IMG/VR virus record: IMGVR_UViG_3300030331_003452
Coordinates: 1-36,361 of that record
Source: a virus
Length of the DNA: 36,361 nt
Direction: 5' to 3' (one strand)
A model generated the notes under the pieces. It was not told where the DNA came from. It saw only the letters and a list, made by a program, of their open reading frames with translations, and made no database searches. Below are positions 1-6,827 of the stretch, piece by piece (the first letter of the stretch is position 1; every line of letters begins with the position of its first letter). The position numbers were made by a program, and so were the translations under genes.

Positions 1-1150
1 GCCGAGGCAAGACAGTGTAGCGGTCAATCTCGCCATCCTCGGTGTGGTAGGTGATGACTCGAGCACCGCGGCGGGATATGTAGCCGCCCCTGGCTGCGTA
101 GGCGTCCCTTGCGGCCAATGTGGGGTGTCTCTCGACTATCGCCCCGCCCTGCTCTGCCATATCTTGCTCTGCGTGGTGGTAGTGCCCTGTGTGGATGTAG
201 GTGTAGCTGGCCTGCCCCCACATTTCGCGGTATCGGGGTTCGGATGAGAACAGCGCCGGTAAATCCTTGTTCTTTTTCTTGTGCCCGTGGTGGAAGCCCA
301 GCATGGTCTTGCCGTGGAGGTAGGCGTAGTACGGGAAAGCGGTATCGTCCACCGTGACGCGCTTGTTTTGGGCGTAGAGCTTTTTCATGGCTTTGCGTAA
401 CCATGCACTGCCCGCCAGATCGTGATTGCCCTCGCACACTATTAGCAGCACTTGCTTGTGCTTGCGTAACAGTATCTCGATGGCCTGCATAGTCAGATCA
501 AGCGCGAGCTCTATCATTCTCTCAAAGCGCGTGTCTGCGTCCAATACGTGGTGGCTGGTGGGCGTTATAGCGTCCAATCCATCCCAGTGCAGGAAATCCC
601 CTTGCATGTTGAGTATGGCCGTTTCTGAGTCGGGAGCCTTGCGGGCCATCTCACTGATTGCGTTAATAAGAACCTTGCTGGCTATATCGGTGTCCCAATC
701 GTCGCCGGTTTCCTCTGACCACGAGTACATGCCAAGGTGAAAATCGGTGAGCGTGTAGAGAGACAGCAGATCCTTTGTGGTTTTCTTTGGTGCCTTAATG
801 ACCGGCGCTGGCTTGTATTGCAGATTTTCTAGGCACTGAATAATGGTGTCGGCTGCACGACCTTCTGGCGTCTGCCTGTCCCAAGAGCGCTGAATCTCAC
901 CATCTGGCCCGCGCTGTACCGTCACCTTTCCAAGCGTAAAACCGGAAGCTGTGCCGTGCGTCCAGTGGCCGGGCGCGAATCCTCGCCTCGAAGCGTTGCG
1001 TCTTATGCAATCGATGGATCGTTCTACAGAGCGCGAGTGCTTTCCCAGCACCTTCGCAGCTTTGTTTTGGGAGCCTTCGGAGATAACGGCCTCCAATGCC
1101 TCCCTCTGGTTTTGCGTTTCGCAATATGGCCTTAGTGATGCGTAGTCCAT
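1..1150 (-). CDS. Metallophosphoesterase with N-terminal HTH (partial, runs off left edge)
   Basis: The reading frame is open from an ATG at 1150 to the window edge (383 codons, C-terminus missing). Residues about 1-55 look like a helix-turn-helix of the AsnC/Hin type (NKAAKVLGKHSRSVERSI). The remainder carries the calcineurin-like phosphoesterase motifs in order: TDFHLG (D-x-H), GDFLHWD, GNHDLAG, FHHGHK and GHYHH, so the two-metal site appears intact. Such proteins are common in siphophage late or accessory operons, often annotated as oxidoreductase or DNA-binding metallophosphatase. The substrate is unknown. GGAG lies 6 nt before the ATG. It is the last gene seen of the late operon, 3 bp after the DUF4406 gene. 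Confidence 0.85.
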   Translation of the reverse strand, partial: MDYASLRPYCETQNQREALEAVISEGSQNKAAKVLGKHSRSVERSIDCIRRNASRRGFAPGHWTHGTASGFTLGKVTVQRGPDGEIQRSWDRQTPEGRAADTIIQCLENLQYKPAPVIKAPKKTTKDLLSLYTLTDFHLGMYSWSEETGDDWDTDIASKVLINAISEMARKAPDSETAILNMQGDFLHWDGLDAITPTSHHVLDADTRFERMIELALDLTMQAIEILLRKHKQVLLIVCEGNHDLAGSAWLRKAMKKLYAQNKRVTVDDTAFPYYAYLHGKTMLGFHHGHKKKNKDLPALFSSEPRYREMWGQASYTYIHTGHYHHAEQDMAEQGGAIVERHPTLAARDAYAARGGYISRRGARVITYHTEDGEIDRYTVLPR

Positions 1151-1152
1151 AA

Positions 1153-1509
1153 TCAGCTCCAGAGCGCTTCCAGCTTGGGGACATGGTGCTCCGTCTCGTA
1201 AACCGTGAGATTGAGCCGCTTGGCTTCTTTGATTTCGGCGAGGGTGCCGGATGAGTTTTGCCAGCCGGGGCACAGGACTACTGCCCAGCATCGCCGCATT
1301 AGCTCCATCGTGCCTTCGAGCCAGAATTCATCCTTCAGCTCCGGTGCGATCAGCTCAAACTCACAGGTGTTGAGGTGCGGGATAACGGGCATCCAGCCTT
1401 TCTGGGCAACCAGCTTGCCAACCTGTTTTGCCACTGCGATATTGAGTTTGATGGCTTCTTGCGTGACGCCTCGGTATGGCCCCGCCACATAGATCAATTT
1501 AGTCTGCAC
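1153..1509 (-). CDS. DUF4406 / nucleoside 2-deoxyribosyltransferase-like protein
   Basis: A 118-residue Rossmann-like protein. It opens with KLIYVAGPYRG, the phosphate-loop signature of DUF4406 and nucleoside 2-deoxyribosyltransferases, and carries a C-terminal GTLAEIKEAKRLN helix with the expected glutamate. The start is GTG: AGGTG lies 7 nt upstream and the codon overlaps the end of the preceding gene by 11 bp. Family members are thought to act on nucleosides or nucleotides, but phage versions are uncharacterised. It sits in a small accessory group after the lysis genes. Confidence 0.8.
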   Translation of the reverse strand: MQTKLIYVAGPYRGVTQEAIKLNIAVAKQVGKLVAQKGWMPVIPHLNTCEFELIAPELKDEFWLEGTMELMRRCWAVVLCPGWQNSSGTLAEIKEAKRLNLTVYETEHHVPKLEALWS

Positions 1510-1780
1510 GGCGCTTCACCTCATCCCGCATCATTTCGATTACGCGGAAGTAACCCGCACCATCAACCAGATTGTCTCGCTTGTGCTTGGTCGCCTCTCT
1601 GGCCACTTTGCACAGCACCATAAACATGCCGGCGTCTTGAGCCGTCAGATCGCCATTTAGACGCGCCCCGAGATAGCCGGTCATCATGTCGGCTAGTCGC
1701 TGATAGTTGTCCAGCGGGTGCCCGTAGTCTTGTTGGCGATCACCGCCTGTCAGTTCATTGGCTTCTTCCAGTATGTTCAT
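1499..1780 (-). CDS. DUF6378 family phage protein
   Basis: A 93-residue all-helical protein with the hallmark GGDRQQDYGHPLDNYQRLAD followed by a helical core. This is typical of DUF6378, a small phage family possibly related to all-alpha NTP pyrophosphohydrolases of the MazG type (that relation is my inference). The start ATG overlaps the stop of the upstream gene as ATGA. It lies next to the DUF4406 protein, and the pair may act on the nucleotide pool. Confidence 0.75.
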   Translation of the reverse strand: MNILEEANELTGGDRQQDYGHPLDNYQRLADMMTGYLGARLNGDLTAQDAGMFMVLCKVAREATKHKRDNLVDGAGYFRVIEMMRDEVKRRAD

Positions 1781-2037
1781 TCAGCCTCCGGCCATAGCGC
1801 ATCAGTGTTGGTCAGCTTCACGTAATCGGTCATCAGTGCCACCTCTGCGTAGGTGCAGTTGTAGTCGATTGGCGTGATAAGTGGCGGGTTTTGTCGAGAG
1901 TCCATTGCGATGAGCAGGAAGCAATCTGCCTGCAGCTCTCCGCGCTGAATGGCCGATGCCAGGTTCATCAGCTCGCGTACCAGATTGGCCGTTTTCTCCG
2001 CGTCACTCTGGACGGGAATCTGCTTTAAGTTCCCCAT
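1777..2037 (-). CDS. Hypothetical phage protein
   Basis: An 86-residue soluble protein with no family I recognise. A helix near residues 12-35 is followed by a beta-rich stretch (ADCFLLIAMDSRQNPPLI). The ATG is preceded by GGGAGAAG. It overlaps the end of the Rz gene by 35 bp and the DUF6378 start by 4 bp, so it is translationally embedded in the late operon. Confidence 0.65.
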   Translation of the reverse strand: MGNLKQIPVQSDAEKTANLVRELMNLASAIQRGELQADCFLLIAMDSRQNPPLITPIDYNCTYAEVALMTDYVKLTNTDALWPEAE

Positions 2038-2536
2038 AGAACTTCTCCCATCCGAGCCTCACCCGTTCAACGTCGCCGCATTCCACATAGTTGTTTGTAA
2101 TGGCTTCGAGGGCTTTATCGTCTCTAGCAATAAAGGCGGGCGCGTTAGCTCGGCAGGTGGATTCGGAAGCGCCGGACACTCGACAGGCTGTGTAGTTGTG
2201 GCTGAACACCCAGCCAGCAGGAATAGGAAAACGATCAGTAGTCGAGACATAAGCATTTTGCTCCACCTGGATTGATTCTTTGGCGCGCTGGCGCTCGATT
2301 CTGAGAACCGCTAAGTGCTTGCCGGCCTCATCGGCAGCGTCCTGATAGCGGCGTTCCTGCCATCGGGCTTCCTGATGAGCTTCTGCCAAGCTCGCCGCCT
2401 GCTCGGCGCGAATGTCTGAGACAGCAGCAACACACTGCCAGTCTCTGGCCTGCCATCCACCCAAGAAGGCGGCACACAAGACAACGACAGCCAGCACGGC
2501 TTTGGCTTTAAAGGAGAGGGAGGGAAAAGAGAGCAT
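2003..2536 (-). CDS. Rz: Rz-like i-spanin
   Basis: A 177-residue protein with an N-terminal signal-anchor (AKAVLAVVVLCAAFLGGW, about residues 11-28), then a long charged helical region (residues 35-100) with coiled-coil character, and a globular tail. This is the layout of the inner-membrane spanin subunit Rz. Together with the lipoprotein Rz1 it fuses inner and outer membranes at the last step of lysis. The identification rests largely on the fully embedded lipoprotein gene in another frame (2059-2256), the classical Rz/Rz1 arrangement, and on the neighbouring amidase. Confidence 0.85.
   Translation of the reverse strand: MLSFPSLSFKAKAVLAVVVLCAAFLGGWQARDWQCVAAVSDIRAEQAASLAEAHQEARWQERRYQDAADEAGKHLAVLRIERQRAKESIQVEQNAYVSTTDRFPIPAGWVFSHNYTACRVSGASESTCRANAPAFIARDDKALEAITNNYVECGDVERVRLGWEKFYGELKADSRPE
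2059..2256 (-). CDS. Rz1: Rz1-like o-spanin lipoprotein, embedded in Rz
   Basis: A 65-residue lipoprotein encoded wholly inside Rz in a different frame. A short signal sequence (RLLIVFLFLLAGC) ends in the lipobox LAGC, so the mature protein begins at the lipidated cysteine near residue 17. It is then proline-rich (PALPNPPAELTRPP), as Rz1 proteins are. GGAG stands 4 nt before the first ATG (2256) and 10 nt before a second in-frame ATG (2250), so the exact start is uncertain by two codons. It is expected to sit in the outer membrane and bind the C-terminus of Rz. Confidence 0.85.
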   Translation of the reverse strand: MLMSRLLIVFLFLLAGCSATTTQPVECPALPNPPAELTRPPLLLETIKPSKPLQTTMWNAATLNG

Positions 2537-2603
2537 ACAGGAACAGTCCTATGCCGCAGGGAAGCGCGACAAGTAGCGTGATAAACCCGTTAGGCGTAAG
2601 CAT
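2508..2603 (-). CDS. Possible 31-residue single-pass membrane microprotein in lysis block
   Basis: A short frame starts 5 bp after the holin-like gene stop and overlaps the start of Rz by 29 bp. The product (MLTPNGFITLLVALPCGIGL then FLYALFSLPLL) is almost entirely one hydrophobic helix. A weak GGGGGT lies upstream of the ATG. Its position between a holin candidate and Rz fits a holin partner, antiholin or other small lysis protein. It could also be a chance frame, since short hydrophobic frames occur easily. Confidence 0.4.
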   Translation of the reverse strand: MLTPNGFITLLVALPCGIGLFLYALFSLPLL

Positions 2604-2607
2604 TGAG

Positions 2608-2805
2608 CTACCCCCGATTGATTTTGTCCGAAGCGAGATCGTGAAGCTTGAAAGCGCTCACAACTGTAGTGATGACAGCAACGAACTCGCCGCCGTTAAT
2701 GTGGTTGGTGAAGAGTGCAATCGCCGTGCAGATGAGCGCAGTCATGGTTACGAGGAAGCGCGTTCTGAGCCAAGGCTTAGGCCTGTCCATGCCATGCGCC
2801 AACAT
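2608..2805 (-). CDS. Small membrane protein, putative holin
   Basis: A 65-residue protein (59 if the second ATG at 2790 is used; neither has a clear ribosome site). A basic N-terminus is followed by one or two hydrophobic segments (FLVTMTALICTAIALF and GEFVAVITTVVSAF, about residues 17-32 and 39-52) and a short charged tail. Size, topology and the position between the amidase and Rz suggest a class II-like holin that permeabilises the inner membrane. I do not recognise a named holin family, so the role rests on context. Confidence 0.6.
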   Translation of the reverse strand: MLAHGMDRPKPWLRTRFLVTMTALICTAIALFTNHINGGEFVAVITTVVSAFKLHDLASDKINRG

Positions 2806-3190
2806 CGAAACAAGGGCAGGACTTGCCGGGGTCTACATCCCTATGACCGATCACACGGAGTGGCCCATGATCTTGTAGAATTTCGTCAACAAGCGCCGAA
2901 AGGCTAGACCACTGCGCTTTAGTAAAATTCGACACTGGATGCTGATTCCCATCCACGCCACCAACCAAACAAGCTGCAATAGAAGCAGCATTATGGCCGC
3001 GCGCATGAGCACCAGATCTTTCCACTGGCCTACCCTGCTCAACAGACCCATTTCTCCGTATGACATAGTGATACCCCACGTCGCTCCAGCCATTTCCGTT
3101 AACATGCCAGTCACGAATTTGAGTTACGCCAATATCCATATTTGGCGGGGTTGCTGAGCAATGAATTATCAGCGTGTCGATATTTCTCAT
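2777..3190 (-). CDS. N-acetylmuramoyl-L-alanine amidase (T7 lysozyme type endolysin)
   Basis: A 137-residue single-domain amidase_2/PGRP-fold enzyme that cuts the bond between N-acetylmuramate and the stem peptide. The expected residues are present: zinc ligands His10 (LIIHCSA), His116 (VIGHRDVDPG) and Cys125 (GKSC), plus Tyr40 (VGYHY) and Lys123, matching His17, His122, Cys130, Tyr46 and Lys128 of T7 lysozyme. The start at 3190 overlaps the upstream stop as ATGA. The frame is open further upstream, but those residues are not family-like. There is no signal peptide, so export needs the holin. It is the endolysin of the lysis block. Confidence 0.93.
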   Translation of the reverse strand: MRNIDTLIIHCSATPPNMDIGVTQIRDWHVNGNGWSDVGYHYVIRRNGSVEQGRPVERSGAHARGHNAASIAACLVGGVDGNQHPVSNFTKAQWSSLSALVDEILQDHGPLRVIGHRDVDPGKSCPCFDVGAWHGQA

Positions 3191-3393
3191 TTTTTCCACC
3201 CATCCATCATCAAGATGAACGTAATAACAGCGCCAATACTGGCCACTCCCAACACGCGCAAACTGAACCACCCGAATTCGCGCACGTAGTCGCCCATCAG
3301 CTCTTTGACGCCCTCTTTCGCGCCCTCGCGCAATTCTCTGCGGTATTCTGCGGGGGATAGATCAGCGAGCCTTCTTTTCTCTTGCTCGGTCAT
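3187..3393 (-). CDS. Single-pass membrane protein of the lysis block (holin or antiholin candidate)
   Basis: A 68-residue protein. A charged amphipathic N-terminal half (about residues 1-42) is followed by one transmembrane segment (LRVLGVASIGAVITFILMM, residues 45-64) and a lysine-ending tail. It overlaps both neighbours by ATGA junctions: the PagL-like gene upstream and the endolysin downstream. It may be a pinholin-like or antiholin-like partner of the 65-residue membrane protein downstream of the amidase. The family is not recognised. Confidence 0.65.
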   Translation of the reverse strand: MTEQEKRRLADLSPAEYRRELREGAKEGVKELMGDYVREFGWFSLRVLGVASIGAVITFILMMDGWKK

Positions 3394-3854
3394 AACTTCA
3401 GCCTTAGCATCAGGCCATCGATGCCGGTGTTGGGCTTATGAATCCCCGCACTTGAATAGTGGAAATATTCGACCTGGAAAACCCTTGTCTCGATGCCCAG
3501 ACCGTTACGGTAGTTTGTATCGCCAATAAGCAAGGCATCAGGCGTGTGAGCCACCCCTATCCTGAAGTAGCCGCAAACCGAGCCGACACACCAACCAGGC
3601 CTCACCATTTTTGAAAGCGAGTAAAGATTAATAGCCTCGTCGCGCCTGCCCTTATTGGTCTCGCCTTGGCCCAGCTGAGTGGCGGCAAGTTCCCAATCGT
3701 TCATCTCGTAGCTAACCTCTCCCGCAGTCACGTCAGACGTTCTAAACGTCTTGCCAAGGGACAGCCTGACGCCGTCTGCCTTAGCATCAGCCGAATACAA
3801 TGCTGCGATTAACGCGCATACGAATACCGCAACTGCCGCCGCTGTTTTGTTCAT
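3390..3854 (-). CDS. PagL-like lipid A 3-O-deacylase / outer membrane beta-barrel
   Basis: A 154-residue exported protein with an N-terminal signal sequence (residues 1-27, cleavage likely after AKA). The C-terminal signature FHYSSAGIHKPNTGID matches the active-site strand of PagL outer-membrane deacylases (HYSNAG...PN.GIE in Pseudomonas). His132, Ser134 and the acid at 146 keep the exact +2 and +14 spacing of the PagL triad, with Asp replacing Glu. The mature chain is shorter than PagL, so a complete eight-strand barrel is uncertain. In a phage it could trim or mask LPS after lysogeny or at lysis. AGGCGAAG precedes the ATG. Confidence 0.65.
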   Translation of the reverse strand: MNKTAAAVAVFVCALIAALYSADAKADGVRLSLGKTFRTSDVTAGEVSYEMNDWELAATQLGQGETNKGRRDEAINLYSLSKMVRPGWCVGSVCGYFRIGVAHTPDALLIGDTNYRNGLGIETRVFQVEYFHYSSAGIHKPNTGIDGLMLRLKL

Positions 3855-3889
3855 AGCTTCGCCTGTAGATTAAAATTGAGGAGGGGTGG

Positions 3890-4201
3890 TTACGCTGCGA
3901 TAATCCGCGCTGGCGTGGTCGGTGCCGACAGCTCATAAGCGGCAAGCGGTGCAGGCAGAGATTCGGTGCTGTAAACATTGCAATGAAATCCGCCTACGCT
4001 TGCCATTTCGGGCCGTTCGTCGTCCGTGCCTTCGTCCAGAGTGTTTCCGGTTGGCTCGAATATCTCACCAATAAAGTCAACGGCAAAAAGACCGCATTGG
4101 CCGTAGTAGGGCTTGTTATCGTCGCCAGTGTTTAGCCCAGCAGAGTCAAGGGCATCGGTAAGCTCAAGAGCGGTATTGGCCTTCAGGTAATAGGCATTCA
4201 T
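3890..4201 (-). CDS. Hypothetical protein downstream of tail fibre (possible fibre assembly or tip protein)
   Basis: A 103-residue acidic protein with two cysteines, no membrane segment and no family I recognise. It overlaps the tail-fibre stop by ATGA, a position often held by fibre chaperones or small tip proteins. The function is inferred from position only. Confidence 0.6.
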   Translation of the reverse strand: MNAYYLKANTALELTDALDSAGLNTGDDNKPYYGQCGLFAVDFIGEIFEPTGNTLDEGTDDERPEMASVGGFHCNVYSTESLPAPLAAYELSAPTTPARIIAA

Positions 4202-5940
4202 AGGATTGACATTGCCTCCAGTTCAGCCGTGGATACAGGGCCGGAATGCTCGCTTATCCGCGTGATGGTCGTATTTCCGTAGGCGGAAGCTGAGGCGTTC
4301 GCAGCAATGCGTCTCGTGTCAATAACAGGCACGCTCCCAGATGTATCGACCGCTGCAGGCTGGCCATCAACCGACAAGGCGAAATCATTGGCTTTTATCT
4401 TGATGGCGGCCTTGAACGGCGCGCCGGCTGTCAAAGTCAATGGCGCTTGCGTCAATAGCACCTGATTCGTTGTATCAGTGACATTCAGCCTTATGGTTCC
4501 TGACTGAATGTAGGCGTATATGAATATGTTGGTGTCCGACTCCCATGTGGCGAATGACTTAATGTCGTCATCGTCTGGGCTGGCGGGCACGGTGCCCTCA
4601 ATAACGGCGGCAAATTCGGATACATTTAGGTCACTGCCTATGCTGCTTGTGGCCGTTTCAGCCAGCCTGGTAACCGCGCTGCCTGATGTTGGTATCGGAG
4701 TGGTTGCATAGTCAGCGCTCTGCTCTAATCCGCCAAAATCATATACACATGAACCCGTGGCAGCATTGTTCGCCGTACCTGCCGTGGTGGCCCTAGCTGG
4801 GTAAATATAATATGCAGCACTGGCCCCGTTATTGTTCGTGACCGTCACCGATACCTGCCAATAGCTGCCTCGATCAACGACATAGTGACTACCGCCCGTA
4901 GTAAGCGCAGCCTCGACAGTGGCAACCCCGGTTTGTGTGTTGAGGTGCACGGTTCGCTGTTCGCCTACGCCGCATGAAACCCTGAACGCAGGGAATCTGG
5001 TCTGGTCTGAGTCCTTCGAAATGTATATCGTCCCTGTCAGCGGGTTTGTATTGCTGGTAATAGAGACCGATTGAACCCTGTTGCGAGAAGCTGCACCGTC
5101 CGAATCTGTAACCGTGTGCGCGCTGTTGGCCACCCCATCAAGACCAACTGCATCGGCTGCGTATGATGCAGTACCAGACCAGACGCCATTGCTCAGGTCT
5201 CGGTTATACAAAAGAGAATTGGTGCGCTGCTCCTCAAATCGCTGCCCTATAGCGCGCCCTGTTGCGGGATCATAAGCGTAGCGCTCATTGCCGGTGGTGA
5301 ACTCCTTCAGGTATCCATCTGAACCCCAATCCCATGCAGATGAGGCACGAGCAAGCGTAATGTCTGAGGTAACATCAATGGAATCGCCCGCCTTGCTCGA
5401 TGCCGGCCTGTTGGCGAAGTCATATCGAAGAGTCTCTGCAGCACGCGGTATAGCGCCATCAGCAACAAGCGCTCTGCGAATCCAGTAGGACAGGCTTTTG
5501 TCCTGAGTCAGATAGGAAAAGTCAGAATTGTTGAAGGCATTAACGATGAACTTGAAAACGAGCGCGCTGGATTCAACCCGATAGCGCGTCCTCTCGTTAT
5601 CGTAGTTTTCATCTGCGATAACCTCAACTATCTGGCTTTCACTGAGGCCACCAACAGCCGCATTAGCCGTTGCGTAATCGTCATAAATTAGAATGTCGCC
5701 AGATGCCTCTGCCGCCGCCTTGGATTGATCGCGGTATATCTCTGCCTGATCAGTGGCGGATTGAGCCGCAGCCGCCGCCTCAGTGGGCAGGTTTATCTCA
5801 AGGTAGTCGGATAGCGCATTAAGCTCCGTCCGAAAATTTGGCAGCGCGCCAAGAAACGCATCCGCGTTGGCGCTGAAGGTTTCGCCGTCATCCGCCCGAC
5901 TGGGAGATGTTGGCAATTCGGTAATGGTAGGCGCTGGCAT
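4198..5940 (-). CDS. Tail fibre / receptor-binding protein
   Basis: A 580-residue protein. Residues 1-90 form a helical N-terminal tail-attachment region with an alanine-rich coiled stretch (EAAAAAQSATDQAEIYRDQS). Next comes a linker, and from about residue 235 a beta-rich lectin-like module introduced by RTNSLLYNRDLSNGVW, a motif seen in many phage fibre and spike proteins. The C-terminal 150 residues resemble a LamG-type sandwich. It lies at the distal end of the tail operon, and receptor binding is the natural role. No chaperone-type autoprotease motif is seen. Confidence 0.8.
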   Translation of the reverse strand: MPAPTITELPTSPSRADDGETFSANADAFLGALPNFRTELNALSDYLEINLPTEAAAAAQSATDQAEIYRDQSKAAAEASGDILIYDDYATANAAVGGLSESQIVEVIADENYDNERTRYRVESSALVFKFIVNAFNNSDFSYLTQDKSLSYWIRRALVADGAIPRAAETLRYDFANRPASSKAGDSIDVTSDITLARASSAWDWGSDGYLKEFTTGNERYAYDPATGRAIGQRFEEQRTNSLLYNRDLSNGVWSGTASYAADAVGLDGVANSAHTVTDSDGAASRNRVQSVSITSNTNPLTGTIYISKDSDQTRFPAFRVSCGVGEQRTVHLNTQTGVATVEAALTTGGSHYVVDRGSYWQVSVTVTNNNGASAAYYIYPARATTAGTANNAATGSCVYDFGGLEQSADYATTPIPTSGSAVTRLAETATSSIGSDLNVSEFAAVIEGTVPASPDDDDIKSFATWESDTNIFIYAYIQSGTIRLNVTDTTNQVLLTQAPLTLTAGAPFKAAIKIKANDFALSVDGQPAAVDTSGSVPVIDTRRIAANASASAYGNTTITRISEHSGPVSTAELEAMSIL

Positions 5941-6827
5941 CAGGTCATTCCCTCTACTTCTAAAGTGCAGTCGGATTTTTCAGGGCCTGACAGAACAATC
6001 TCAAAGTTCTTGTAAAACCCATATATGATGGTTTCTGCTCTCGCGGCATCACCCACATATAGCGTGGGAATAGACCGGACATTGGATAAAGCCCGCTGGG
6101 TGCCGGATACTTTTGCCGTATCCACCTTCACCGCAAAATTTCCACGCTTGCTAAAGCCTCTCTCGACAACGGTGAAGTTCCCAAAAGCGTCACGCTCCTT
6201 CCGGCTGTAGTCGTCGATAAATACCGAGCTTCCAAACAGCGACTCTCCAACCTCGCGCTGCTTTCCGACAATGACCGTTCCTACCTTCGCTGTTCCCGCG
6301 TCGGCGTCGATAATGATTTCAATGTCTGCGTCTCGGTACTGAGGAAGATCGATAAAAACCACATCCGACAGGGATGAAATGTCATCGAAGAAGTAAGCAA
6401 ACCAATCATCAATTTCTGTGTTGTCAACGAGAGGCTTTGTTGTGTTGTAGACTTCGCCATCGGTAGGATCGGTGACGATCACTTGAGCGGTGTTTCCTGA
6501 AAGGTTAAGCAGAGAAACTGCGTTGTTTACCTCGCCCGGAGTAACCGTAAATTCAACGGTTCCGCTGTTCTCGGTCTGCGAGGCAACAGCCTGATCAAAC
6601 GCCTTATATCTGTTTGTTGGCCCTAGATCGTTCCATTTAGTCGGGTTCTCGTCGGGCTGGTTTCCCGTGTTACTGTCCTCCAGAGACTCATAGACCCTGT
6701 GCTCGTAAATAACCTGATCGTCGGTGTCATAAGTGGTTGCTCCGCTATAAGCAGGAGCGTCATTCTCAGCCACATTGGTTGCAGTCAGATTGTTTTCGTC
6801 AATCGCTATAGGAACTACTAACCTCAT
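5940..6827 (-). CDS. Tail tip protein with carbohydrate-binding (CBM5/12-like) module
   Basis: A 295-residue protein. Residues about 24-72 form a chitin-binding-type module (YSGATTYDTDDQVIYEHRVY ending in W-DLG), followed by GPTNRYKAFDQ and a beta-rich body. The same head segment opens a widespread siphophage protein encoded just after the tape measure gene. It probably forms the distal tail or hub ring joining tube to fibre. It is coupled to the tape measure stop (ATGA) and to the fibre start (TGATG). Confidence 0.75.
   Translation of the reverse strand: MRLVVPIAIDENNLTATNVAENDAPAYSGATTYDTDDQVIYEHRVYESLEDSNTGNQPDENPTKWNDLGPTNRYKAFDQAVASQTENSGTVEFTVTPGEVNNAVSLLNLSGNTAQVIVTDPTDGEVYNTTKPLVDNTEIDDWFAYFFDDISSLSDVVFIDLPQYRDADIEIIIDADAGTAKVGTVIVGKQREVGESLFGSSVFIDDYSRKERDAFGNFTVVERGFSKRGNFAVKVDTAKVSGTQRALSNVRSIPTLYVGDAARAETIIYGFYKNFEIVLSGPEKSDCTLEVEGMT

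Noticed and set aside
24-437. Arginine-rich minus frame and two overlapping plus frames at the left edge
   Set aside because: They are shadows of the metallophosphoesterase, whose frame holds GNHD and GHYHH motifs.
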